A stretch of DNA of 44,180 bases from contig SVDX01000021.1 of the NCBI GenBank assembly GCA_015057605.1, positions 1-44,180 of the forward strand. The letters run 5' to 3'. The DNA comes from Lachnospira sp. (GTDB taxonomy: Bacteria; Bacillota; Clostridia; Lachnospirales; Lachnospiraceae). The notes below the pieces were generated by a model. That model was not told the DNA's origin and did not search any database. It worked only from the letters and a program-made list of their open reading frames with translations. Shown here piece by piece: positions 36,291-43,348 of the stretch. Position 1 is the first letter of the stretch. Each line of letters begins with the position of its first letter. The translations under genes were made by a program, and so were the position numbers.

Positions 36291-37099
36291 TACTAAAATC
36301 AGATATAAAGCAAGGTTGCAAAAGCAATCTTATAAAATACGCAGCAGTACTATTCTTTGCAATAGTTTCAACATTTTATTTTAATAGGGTTCTTGGAATA
36401 AAGTGTAGGGATGGATTAGCCGAACAGGTGGGTATATTAGATGTTTTAGTATATCTTGTGGGTGGCGTAAATCCAATGAATGAGGGAGATAAAAACTTTG
36501 AAATCCCTATTATGTGGATGAGCATGCGTCTCCTTGTATGTAGCTGTATATTTATATATCCAATCAAGGATTTATATGGAAGAGGTATGACTGTGCTTTT
36601 AAAATATGGCTCGAAGACAAAGTGGTGGCTTAGCAAATGCATTTGGACAGTAATGCAGGTGTTTATAGTATATAGCATATTTTATGCAGGCGTAATAGCT
36701 ACGTCTTACGGCTTAGGCATTGATAAGTGGACCTATTCAGCCACAATAGGTGCAAGAATGTCAGGAGCAAGAATTGTAGACCAGACAAATTTGATTTTGT
36801 TAGTGTTTGCATTACCAGTCATATATGCTCTTATTATGGCACTTATAGAGATAAATTTAAGTCTTTTTATGGAACCTATATTTTCACTTTTTGCAGTGGT
36901 TGTATATGATGTACTATCAACCTGTGTTATGACACCATTGCTCTTAGGCAACATATCAATGGTGCTTAGAATAAAAGGCGTTGCAAGTAGAGGGATAGAC
37001 CTTAATACGCCGCTTGTAGCAGGGATAGTGCTTGCAGTATTAAGTGTAGTTTTGGGACTTAAGTATATAAAGAAAAAAGATATTTTAGGAGTTGATTAA
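36281..37099 (+). CDS. Second ABC-2 type permease
   Basis: 272 residues with about six helices, including the N-terminal KYAAVLFFAIVSTFYF and the C-terminal VAGIVLAVLSVVLGLKYI, ending in the KKKD tail common in ABC-2 permeases. It differs in sequence from the first permease, so the two probably form a heterodimer with the ATPase downstream. The start overlaps the previous gene by 10 bases and the stop is immediately followed by the ATPase ATG. Confidence 0.84.
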   Translation: MLLILKSDIKQGCKSNLIKYAAVLFFAIVSTFYFNRVLGIKCRDGLAEQVGILDVLVYLVGGVNPMNEGDKNFEIPIMWMSMRLLVCSCIFIYPIKDLYGRGMTVLLKYGSKTKWWLSKCIWTVMQVFIVYSIFYAGVIATSYGLGIDKWTYSATIGARMSGARIVDQTNLILLVFALPVIYALIMALIEINLSLFMEPIFSLFAVVVYDVLSTCVMTPLLLGNISMVLRIKGVASRGIDLNTPLVAGIVLAVLSVVLGLKYIKKKDILGVD

Positions 37100-37750
37100 A
37101 TGGCAGTACAGATTAAGATAGAAGATTATACAAAAACAATAGGTAGAGCACAAATCCTTGATAATGTAAATATGGAGCTTGAAGGCGGTAAAATATATGG
37201 TTTTAAGGGTAAGAATGGTTCGGGTAAAACAATGCTTATGAGAGCTATTTGTGGACTTATTTTGCCAACGTTTGGACGTGTGCTAATCGATGGGGAAGAG
37301 ATTGGAAAAGACAGATCATTTCCTAAGAGTGTAGGCGCACTCCTTGAAAACCCTGCATTTTTAAATGGTTACACGGGCTTTAAAAACCTTAAGATGATAG
37401 CGGATATCAAAGGCATCATAGGTGATGAAGAGATTAAGGAAATCCTTACAAGGGTAGGACTTGACCCAGAAGACAAGCGTACATACAAGAAATATTCCCT
37501 TGGAATGAAGCAAAAGCTTGGTATAGCAGCGGCGGTAATGGAAAAGTCTGACATAATCATTTTGGACGAGCCTATCAATGCTTTAGATGAGGAAAGTGCT
37601 TTGATTGTGCGAGATATTTTAAGAGAGTTAAGAGATAATGGTTCGCTTATTATCCTTGCATGTCATGATACAGAAGAACTTGAATTTTTGTCGGATAAGA
37701 TATATGTGCTTAACGATGGGAAGGTTATGGGAAGTATAAAGAGAGGATAA
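37100..37750 (+). CDS. ABC transporter ATPase
   Basis: Cytosolic nucleotide-binding subunit of 216 residues. Walker A KNGSGKTM, signature YSLGMKQKLGIAA (LSGGQ variant typical of ABC-2/bacitracin-type exporters), Walker B IIILDEPINAL and switch His in ACHDTEEL are all intact. It starts directly after the permease stop. It closes the module secreted protein - anchored protein - permease - anchored protein - permease - ATPase. Likely jobs are export of, or protection against, a peptide or the secreted product; which of these cannot be told from sequence. Confidence 0.92.
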   Translation: MAVQIKIEDYTKTIGRAQILDNVNMELEGGKIYGFKGKNGSGKTMLMRAICGLILPTFGRVLIDGEEIGKDRSFPKSVGALLENPAFLNGYTGFKNLKMIADIKGIIGDEEIKEILTRVGLDPEDKRTYKKYSLGMKQKLGIAAAVMEKSDIIILDEPINALDEESALIVRDILRELRDNGSLIILACHDTEELEFLSDKIYVLNDGKVMGSIKRG

Positions 37751-37766
37751 GATGGAATTAATAGAG

Positions 37767-37814
37767 ATAGGGAACTTTTTTGAGAATATTAATCAAAAAA
37801 GTTCCCTATTTTTG
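37767..37814 (+). terminator. Terminator of the agr-ABC locus
   Basis: A perfect 15-base stem, 37767-37781 with 37795-37809, 13-base loop, followed by TTTT. Confidence 0.9.
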
Positions 37815-37913
37815 TGTCAAGACGAACAAATGGGTATATTTAATTGCTATAGGCAATAAATGATTAAAAACTTGAAATGAAAAATAGATATTTTGCCGAT
37901 AATATGATATACT

Positions 37914-37919
37914 TATAAT
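37914..37919 (+). promoter_or_regulatory. Promoter -10 of the Fic gene
   Basis: TATAAT, 26 bases before the ATG. The best -35 (TTGCCG, 37893-37898) leaves only 15 bases, so it is uncertain. Confidence 0.5.
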
Positions 37920-37944
37920 ATAAGAAATATTATGGAGGAAATCT

Positions 37945-38835
37945 ATGAGATATATATCAGTAATAGAAACAGCTAAGAAATGGGAGGTTTCTGAAAGAAG
38001 TGTACGAAATTATTGTGCAAAAGGACGTGTTGATGGTGCATATCTTAAAGGAAAAACATGGTATATACCGGAAAATGCTATAAAACCAGATAGAATAAAT
38101 AAGAAAATAGATGAACCAATCACATTGTTGGAAATTTTACAAGATGAGAAAAATCGTAGATATTCAGGTGGAATTTATCATAAAACGCAGATAGAACTTA
38201 CGTATAATTCCAACCATATGGAAGGAAGTCGTTTGACTCACGAACAGACCAGATATATATTTGAAACAAATACAATTGGTATCGATAATGGAGTGTTAAA
38301 TGTAGATGATGTTATTGAAACTTCAAATCATTTTAGATGCATTGATATGATTATTGAAACTGCAAAAGCTACATTAACGGAAAAATATATAAAAGAATTA
38401 CATTTGATTTTGAAAAGTGGTACAAGTGATTCTAGATTAAGTTGGTTTGCAGTAGGAGATTATAAAAGACGAGCAAATGAAGTGGGAGGACTTCCAACAG
38501 CTCTACCATCCGAAGTTGCAGAACAAATGAAGGAATTGTTAGTAGCATATAATGCAAAGAAAGATAAAACTTTTGAAGATATTTTAGAATTTCATGTGAA
38601 TTTTGAGCGCATTCATCCATTTCAAGATGGAAATGGTCGTGTAGGTAGGCTGATAATGTTTAAGGAATGCTTAAAACATGGAATAGTTCCGTTTATCATA
38701 GAAGATGAAATAAAAATGTTTTATTATAGAGGTTTGAAGGAATGGAAATATGAGAGAGGATATTTAAGAGATACCTGTTTGTCTGCTCAAGATAAATATA
38801 AAGCATATATGGACTATTTTGGGATTGGATTTTAA
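37945..38835 (+). CDS. Fic-domain protein with N-terminal helix-turn-helix and inhibitory helix
   Basis: Likely AMP-transferase (AMPylator) that modifies hydroxyl groups of target proteins. Residues 1-50 form a MerR/excisionase-like DNA-binding domain (ISVIETAKKWEVSERSVRNYC, then GRVDGAYLKGKTWYIPE). The inhibitory motif (S/T)xxxE(G/N) is Ser89-Glu93-Gly94 (SNHMEG), so this is a class II, self-inhibited Fic protein. The catalytic motif HPFQDGNGRVGR starts at His224, with Asp and both Arg intact. The length of 296 is typical. GGAGG precedes the ATG. No antitoxin gene is adjacent, which fits inhibition in cis. The stop codon lies in the direct repeats of the next promoter. Confidence 0.92.
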   Translation: MRYISVIETAKKWEVSERSVRNYCAKGRVDGAYLKGKTWYIPENAIKPDRINKKIDEPITLLEILQDEKNRRYSGGIYHKTQIELTYNSNHMEGSRLTHEQTRYIFETNTIGIDNGVLNVDDVIETSNHFRCIDMIIETAKATLTEKYIKELHLILKSGTSDSRLSWFAVGDYKRRANEVGGLPTALPSEVAEQMKELLVAYNAKKDKTFEDILEFHVNFERIHPFQDGNGRVGRLIMFKECLKHGIVPFIIEDEIKMFYYRGLKEWKYERGYLRDTCLSAQDKYKAYMDYFGIGF

Positions 38836-38863
38836 CATTTCGTTAACATTTCCTTGATATAAT
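38832..38863 (+). promoter_or_regulatory. Promoter with 11-base-period direct repeats
   Basis: TTAACATTTC occurs at 38832-38841 and 38843-38852, period 11, followed after 5 bases by TATAAT (38858-38863) with TGA before it. Such direct repeats are typical sites of OmpR-family regulators (TTAACA-n5-TTAACA is the PhoP box in Bacillus). The two-component genes downstream are the natural candidates. Confidence 0.6.
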
Positions 38864-38873
38864 ATACGCAATT

Positions 38874-38899
38874 AAAAGACTTGTGGTACAAGTCTTTTT
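38874..38899 (+). terminator. Terminator-like hairpin A
   Basis: AAAAGACTTGT (38874-38884) pairs with ACAAGTCTTTT (38888-38898), loop GGT, followed by a T-run. It can terminate fic RNA, or attenuate RNA from the promoter just upstream. Confidence 0.75.
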
Positions 38900-38909
38900 G
38901 CTCAAAAAG

Positions 38910-39210
38910 GAGGAAATATGACTTGGCTTGGTCCTCAGACAAGCCAAGTCAATTGGAAATATGTGTCGGAGCCACATATTTCATTTATCCGATTTGAGAA
39001 ATCCTACGGACTTTCTCAAACGGCTCTACGCATAATACTTGCCAAGGCAAGTTATGCTCCGAGAAAGAGGAAATATGACTTTGTCGCTTTGATAAGCCGC
39101 CAAAGTCAATTAGGAGATTGAGCTTACGCCCAATCTCTATAATCCGACAACCGAAATCGCCTACGCGAGTTTCGTTTGCGGTAACTCGCCAACGACTTGT
39201 AGTACAAGTC
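38910..39210 (+). repeat. Two-copy hairpin array upstream of the two-component genes
   Basis: The array contains stems at 38920-38950, 38956-38982, 38993-39020, 39030-39057, 39077-39107, 39114-39137, 39152-39174 and 39194-39210. Two units can be aligned, starting at 38910 and 39067. Both begin with the same 15-mer (GAGGAAATATGACTT), close the first stem with AAGTCAATT, continue with a second hairpin, then ATCCGA, then a hairpin whose loop contains CCTACG. The stem sequences differ between the units but still pair, which is compensating change. No convincing protein is encoded. Confidence 0.7.
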
Positions 39211-39218
39211 TTTTTGGC
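39188..39218 (+). terminator. Terminator-like hairpin B before the response regulator
   Basis: GACTTGT (39194-39200) pairs with ACAAGTC (39204-39210), then TTTTT; GCCAA/TTGGC extends it outward. It is nearly the same sequence as hairpin A, and both are followed by a GCTC segment, AAGGAGG and ATATG. Confidence 0.7.
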
Positions 39219-39234
39219 TCGTTAAGGAGGACAT

Positions 39235-39906
39235 ATGTTTAAGATTTTAGTGGTTGAAGATGATAAGGAACTTAACCGTACTGTGTGTACATTTCTTAAT
39301 AATAGTGGTTATAAGGCTATTGGATGTCTTAGTGCAGATGAGGCCTATGATGCTATGTATGAAAATATTTTTGACTTGATTGTATCGGATATTATGATGC
39401 AGGGTGTGGATGGATTTGAATTTGCAAGAACGGTACGTTCCCAAGATAATGAGATTCCAATTTTGTTTATGAGTGCCAGAGATGATTTGGCATCTAAGCA
39501 AAGAGGTTTTAGAGTAGGCGTTGATGACTATATGGTAAAGCCAGTTGATTTGGATGAAATGTTTTTAAAAATTGGTGCACTTCTTAGAAGGGCTAAGATT
39601 GCATCGGATAAAAAGCTTGAAATAGGCGATTTTGTGATGGATGCAGATGAACATACAGCATATTTAAAGGGCAAAGAGATTACACTGACAATTCGTGAAT
39701 TTTCTATATTGTATAAGCTTTTGTCTTATCCTAAAAAAACATTTACAAGAACACAGCTTATGGATGAATTTTGGGATGTGGATACGGCTTCAGGACCAAG
39801 AACCGTTGATGTGTATATGACAAAGCTAAGAGCGAAATTGGCAGACTGTGAATCCTTTGAAATTGTTACAGTACATGGGCTTGGTTATAAGGCGGTGCTA
39901 AAATGA
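39235..39906 (+). CDS. OmpR-family response regulator
   Basis: 223 residues. The receiver domain has the acidic pair VVEDDKE, the phospho-acceptor in DLIVSDIMMQG (about Asp52) and the conserved Lys in DDYMVKPVD. The C-terminal winged helix (about 125-223) has LTIREFSILYKLLSYPKKTFTRTQL and VTVHGLGYKAV. AAGGAGG lies 5 bases upstream of the ATG, directly after hairpin B. It overlaps the kinase gene by 4 bases (ATGA). It probably autoregulates through the 11-base repeats at 38832. Confidence 0.95.
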   Translation: MFKILVVEDDKELNRTVCTFLNNSGYKAIGCLSADEAYDAMYENIFDLIVSDIMMQGVDGFEFARTVRSQDNEIPILFMSARDDLASKQRGFRVGVDDYMVKPVDLDEMFLKIGALLRRAKIASDKKLEIGDFVMDADEHTAYLKGKEITLTIREFSILYKLLSYPKKTFTRTQLMDEFWDVDTASGPRTVDVYMTKLRAKLADCESFEIVTVHGLGYKAVLK

Positions 39907-41006
39907 AAAAACAAATTAAACTTCAAGATGTGTTAAGAATGCTGAATCACTTTGTTGTATTTTTCCTTTTGGCAGGATTTGTAATCAGTTGTTGTACAAT
40001 GCTTTTTGTTACAATATTATCTAATACTTTAGGCGTAGAGATGACTAAGGAAAATATATCGGCGGCTGCAAAAATTACATTTTTAAATGTTATATTTTTA
40101 AGTCTGTTATTTTCTGTTATTGATGAGATAAGAAGAAGGATTATGATAAGCAAGCCAACTAAAAGGATTATTGAAGCAGGCGAAAAGATTATGAAGGGGG
40201 ATTTTGATACAAGAATAGTTCCTCTTAAAAATAATTATGCTTATGAAAATTTCAATGAGATTATTGAATGTTTTAATAAGATGGCCGCGGAGTTGGGAAG
40301 CGTAGAGACTCTTAGAACAGACTTTATCGCAAATGTGTCTCACGAGTTAAAGACACCGCTTGCAGTTATGCAAAATTATGGAACTATGCTTATGCAGCCT
40401 AATTTGTCAGATGAAGAAAGAGTGGAATATGCAAAAGGAGTAACTCTTAATTCTAAAAGACTTGCAAAGCTTATTACCAATATTTTAAAGCTTAATAAGC
40501 TTGAAAATCAGCAGATTTTCCCTATGACAGCAGATTACAATTTAAGTGAGCAGCTGTGTGAATGTCTCCTTCAATTTGAAAATGTTTGGGAAGAAAAAGA
40601 GATTGAGATAGATACACAGATAGAAGATGATGTAATCATCAATTCTGATAAGGAACTGCTTGAGCTTGTGTGGAATAATCTGTTGTCTAATGCTTTTAAA
40701 TTTACAGATAAAGGCGGTAGCGTAAAGCTTCTACTTTCAAGCAAAGGCAATAAGATTAAGGTTAGAGTTGAGGATACTGGTTGTGGAATCTCACCACAGA
40801 CGGGTAAACATATTTTTGAAAAATTTTACCAGGGAGATACCTCTCATGCTTTAGAAGGTAATGGTTTGGGTCTTGCTTTAGTAAAGCGTGTTGTAGATAT
40901 TATGCGTGGTGAAATTAATGTTGAAAGCGCGGTAAATAAAGGAACAGCATTTACAGTTACATTACAAAGGAGTGCCACAGATGGATTGGAAAAAATGGAT
41001 GAATAA
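39903..41006 (+). CDS. Sensor histidine kinase
   Basis: 367 residues. There are two membrane helices (about 18-42 and 57-75) with only a short outside loop, which suggests that the signal is sensed in the membrane or via a partner. HAMP follows (about 77-130), then the H-box ANVSHELKTPL with His147, N-box LVWNNLLSNAFKF, G1 DTGCGI and G2 GNGLGLALVKRV. It is partner of the regulator upstream; its gene overlaps the membrane-protein gene downstream by 26 bases. Confidence 0.94.
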   Translation: MKKQIKLQDVLRMLNHFVVFFLLAGFVISCCTMLFVTILSNTLGVEMTKENISAAAKITFLNVIFLSLLFSVIDEIRRRIMISKPTKRIIEAGEKIMKGDFDTRIVPLKNNYAYENFNEIIECFNKMAAELGSVETLRTDFIANVSHELKTPLAVMQNYGTMLMQPNLSDEERVEYAKGVTLNSKRLAKLITNILKLNKLENQQIFPMTADYNLSEQLCECLLQFENVWEEKEIEIDTQIEDDVIINSDKELLELVWNNLLSNAFKFTDKGGSVKLLLSSKGNKIKVRVEDTGCGISPQTGKHIFEKFYQGDTSHALEGNGLGLALVKRVVDIMRGEINVESAVNKGTAFTVTLQRSATDGLEKMDE

Positions 41007-41880
41007 ACTGCTTTCGCCACCAGCCATAGCAGTGATAATAATGACTTTTGTATGCACAGTAGCACTTGTACATACGCTTGCTCATGGACATGAAACCCAT
41101 CCATTAGCGTATGTTACATATGTATTTTCATTTTATGTATTATGCGTAATCGTATATGGCTTGATAAAGGTTGTGCCAGGTTATTATAAAAATACAAAGA
41201 ACAAGGTGTACAGTCATCCGGTTGGAGAAAAATTTATGACAGATGCCTCATTTAGGACACATGTAGGAGTTAATGCTTCGTTATATGTGAATTTTTTGTA
41301 TGCTCTTGTAAATGCATTTGCAGGCATATGGTATTCTTCGTGGTGGGCAATGTCTTTAGCGGTATACTATATAATACTTACTGTTTTAAGATATCTGTTG
41401 GCTCACTATATGAAAAATGAAGATATATATATCAGTAGCATAAAAGGCTATAAGCTTGCCAATCTTTGTGCGGGAATCCTTATGACCATTAACTTTGCAC
41501 TTTCAGGCGTTGTGGTACTTATTATCTTGAAAAAGGAAGGTTTTTCCTACGGAGAGATATTTATATATGTGATGGCGTTATATACATTTTATATTACAAT
41601 TTTAGCAATAGTTAATCTGATTAAGTATAGAAAATATAAAAATCCGATACTTTCAATGGCTAAAATTGTAAATATGGCAGCAGCACTTGTTTCGATGCTT
41701 TCTTTGGAAACTGCTATGCTTACACAGTTTGGTAAAGATATGAGTGAAACAACAAAAACAATTTTTATAGCAGCAACAGGAGCCGGAGTAAGCATTATAG
41801 TAATAACAATGGCGATATACAGTATAGTGCACAATAAAAAATCTTTAAAAGCACTTAGAAAGGAGCAGACAAATGAGTGA
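40981..41880 (+). CDS. Multipass membrane protein of unknown function
   Basis: 299 residues with about seven hydrophobic segments and short loops (PAIAVIIMTFVCTVALVHTLA near the start, TGAGVSIIVITMAIYSIV near the end). No family is recognised. I start at ATG 40981, where GGAG lies 8 bases upstream, inside the kinase gene; GTG 40972 is too close to that site. It is coupled to the kinase and to the next gene (8-base overlap), so it likely works with the two-component system, for example as signal partner or target. Confidence 0.8.
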   Translation: MDWKKWMNKLLSPPAIAVIIMTFVCTVALVHTLAHGHETHPLAYVTYVFSFYVLCVIVYGLIKVVPGYYKNTKNKVYSHPVGEKFMTDASFRTHVGVNASLYVNFLYALVNAFAGIWYSSWWAMSLAVYYIILTVLRYLLAHYMKNEDIYISSIKGYKLANLCAGILMTINFALSGVVVLIILKKEGFSYGEIFIYVMALYTFYITILAIVNLIKYRKYKNPILSMAKIVNMAAALVSMLSLETAMLTQFGKDMSETTKTIFIAATGAGVSIIVITMAIYSIVHNKKSLKALRKEQTNE

Positions 41881-42241
41881 TAAAACATTTTCATATACAT
41901 ACTCAGCAAAACAACAAGAAGAAATAAAGAAAATACGTGATAAATATGCTGAGGGCGAAACTGACAAAATGGAACTACTACGCAAATTGGATGCTAGCAC
42001 AACTAAGAAGTCTACTATGTATTCGATAATTATTGGTGTAGTGGGAACTTTGATATTTGGTGCAGGAATGAGTATGGCTATGGTTTGGACCGATACTTTA
42101 CTTATATTAGGAATTTTGATTGGTGTAGTGGGGATTGTGATAATTGCATTTGCGTACCCTGTATATAATTACATTACTAAGATTGAGAGAAAAAAGGTTG
42201 CACCACAGATAATAGAGCTTACAAATGAGTTGATGAAGTAA
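41873..42241 (+). CDS. Small two-helix membrane protein
   Basis: 122 residues: a charged N-terminal helix (about 10-45, EEIKKIRDKYAEGETDKMELLRKLD), two membrane helices (about 50-72 and 78-100) with GAGMSMAM between them, and a charged tail. The gene at 42890-43261 on the other strand is a clear paralogue with the same layout and the shared GAGMS and YPxY...K...QI(I/L)EL elements. AAGGAG lies 9 bases before the ATG, in the end of the preceding gene. The function is unknown. Confidence 0.82.
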   Translation: MSDKTFSYTYSAKQQEEIKKIRDKYAEGETDKMELLRKLDASTTKKSTMYSIIIGVVGTLIFGAGMSMAMVWTDTLLILGILIGVVGIVIIAFAYPVYNYITKIERKKVAPQIIELTNELMK

Positions 42242-42294
42242 TTCACTATATAAAAAATGTGGTAGGTGGACATAATAACTATAAGCTAAAGTAC

Positions 42295-42370
42295 GCATAA
42301 TCATAAAATGATGGATTGGAAAAATGCGCATAATCAAAAAACTATATGCTATATACTTGCGCATAATCAA
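42295..42370 (+). repeat. Three direct repeats with a 33-base period
   Basis: GCATAATCA starts at 42295, 42328 and 42361. Copies two and three share GCGCATAATCAAAAAA; the 16-17 bases between them are unrelated. They lie directly upstream of the DUF4143 ATPase remnant and may be the old operator of that gene. Confidence 0.7.
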
Positions 42371-42379
42371 AAAAGATAG

Positions 42380-42550
42380 ATGTTTCCTATAGAAGTGAAA
42401 TCAGGAAAGCGGTATACAACAACATCATTGAATAATTTTAGAGAAAAATATAAGAACCGAATCGGAGAGTCTTACATCATTCATCCTAGAAATTTAATTA
42501 TTAAAGATGGAATAATTTGTATTCCGCCATATATGACAATGATGTTATAA
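42380..42550 (+). pseudogene. C-terminal remnant of a DUF4143-type ATPase
   Basis: An open frame of 56 codons from ATG 42380 reads PIEVKSGKRYTTTSLNNF early and ends IICIPPYMTMML. This is the typical C-terminus of AAA_14/DUF4143 ATPases (PIEVKSGKDY...SL...F at the start, YLPIYMxMFL at the end). The whole ATPase domain, more than 300 residues, is missing, and no ribosome site precedes the ATG. I interpret it as a deletion relic. Confidence 0.72.
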
Positions 42551-42569
42551 TTAATTTCTTCAGTCTATA

Positions 42570-42616
42570 AATAAAACCAACTTCTAAGAAAGCATTTCTT
42601 CGGAGTTGGTTTTATT
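42570..42616. terminator. Bidirectional terminator
   Basis: AATAAAACCAACT (42570-42582) pairs with AGTTGGTTTTATT (42604-42616), 13 bases. An inner stem AAGAAA/TTTCTT lies at 42586-42600. It ends the minus-strand operon and may also stop transcription from the left. Confidence 0.85.
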
Positions 42617-42620
42617 GAAT

Positions 42621-42875
42621 TTATTTCAAACTATCAATTCTTTTATTAGCTTCTTCGATGCGCTTATTAGCAGCCTCTATTTGTTCATCGCGTTGTTTTT
42701 GCATCATTGCCTTTCTTGTATCAGGCTTACTCATAGCCTTAGCTTCTTCCCACTGAGCCTTTGATTCAGCCTTTGTGGCTGCAAAATTAGCTTTATCAAC
42801 TTCGTGTTGTGCCTTAGCACTTTCCTTCATATCTTCAAATGCGTCCTTAAAAAATTCTTTTACCTTGTTTCCCAT
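42621..42875 (-). CDS. Small charged coiled-coil protein
   Basis: 84 residues, almost all helical and highly charged (KEFFKDAFEDMKESAKAQHEVDKANF near the start, split by AATKAESKAQWEEAK, then repeats of ANKRIEEANKRID at the end). There is no signal peptide or membrane helix. I do not know its function; similar short proteins occur in Lachnospiraceae. GGAG lies 10 bases upstream. It is the second gene of a two-gene operon, 14 bases after the paralogue of the 41873 gene. Confidence 0.75.
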   Translation of the reverse strand: MGNKVKEFFKDAFEDMKESAKAQHEVDKANFAATKAESKAQWEEAKAMSKPDTRKAMMQKQRDEQIEAANKRIEEANKRIDSLK

Positions 42876-42889
42876 GTTTAAAATTCTCC

Positions 42890-43261
42890 TTACTTATTTA
42901 TGATTTTGTCACTGAGTTCTAAAATTTGCTTTGCATATTTGTCTTTACGATTAGTAAGTATTTTCTTGTAAATAGGATAGTTAATAATTGCTAAAATCAT
43001 ACCAATAACGCCGATTAATATTCCTGGAACCATAGGGTCATTGATACCAATAGTTGAACCAATGTCTGTCATAACAAGGCTCATACCTGCACCCATAACA
43101 AGTGCACTGATAGAACCGAATGTATATGCAAATATATTTGCTGGCTTTTTAACCTGTGCATCAAGCTTCTTAAGCTCGTCAAGCTCGCTTAATGTAGATT
43201 CCTTTTCCATATACTGTGTGCGGATTTTTTGTACCATAAATTCTTGATCGTGTTTGTTCAT
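42890..43261 (-). CDS. Small two-helix membrane protein, paralogue of the 41873 gene product
   Basis: 123 residues with the same design as the protein at 41873-42241: a charged N-terminal helix (VQKIRTQYMEKESTLSELDELKKLD), two membrane helices with GAGMSLVM, ILIGVIGMILAIINYPIYKK and the tail QILELSDKI. I start at ATG 43261 because GGAGAAA lies 6 bases upstream; the frame is open for 14 more codons to 43303 without a site. The function is unknown. Confidence 0.82.
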   Translation of the reverse strand: MNKHDQEFMVQKIRTQYMEKESTLSELDELKKLDAQVKKPANIFAYTFGSISALVMGAGMSLVMTDIGSTIGINDPMVPGILIGVIGMILAIINYPIYKKILTNRKDKYAKQILELSDKIINK

Positions 43262-43348
43262 AATATTTCTCCATTTCTTAAGTGGTATTTGTTTTTGTAT
43301 CATGGCTTTATTATGAAGCAGGAGTATTTGTGAGATGTTTTTGAAATG

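Noticed and set aside
38918-39121. A 67-codon frame with AAGGAGG and ATG inside the hairpin array
   Set aside because: The frame is built from inverted repeats, shows no protein-like conservation between the two units (the second unit is not in a comparable frame), and its start signal is a copy of that of the regulator gene. I treat it as structure, not as a gene.
42295-42370. CRISPR array
   Set aside because: Only three repeats of 9-16 matching bases, no cas genes and a period of 33 with half-degenerate units; more like an operator.
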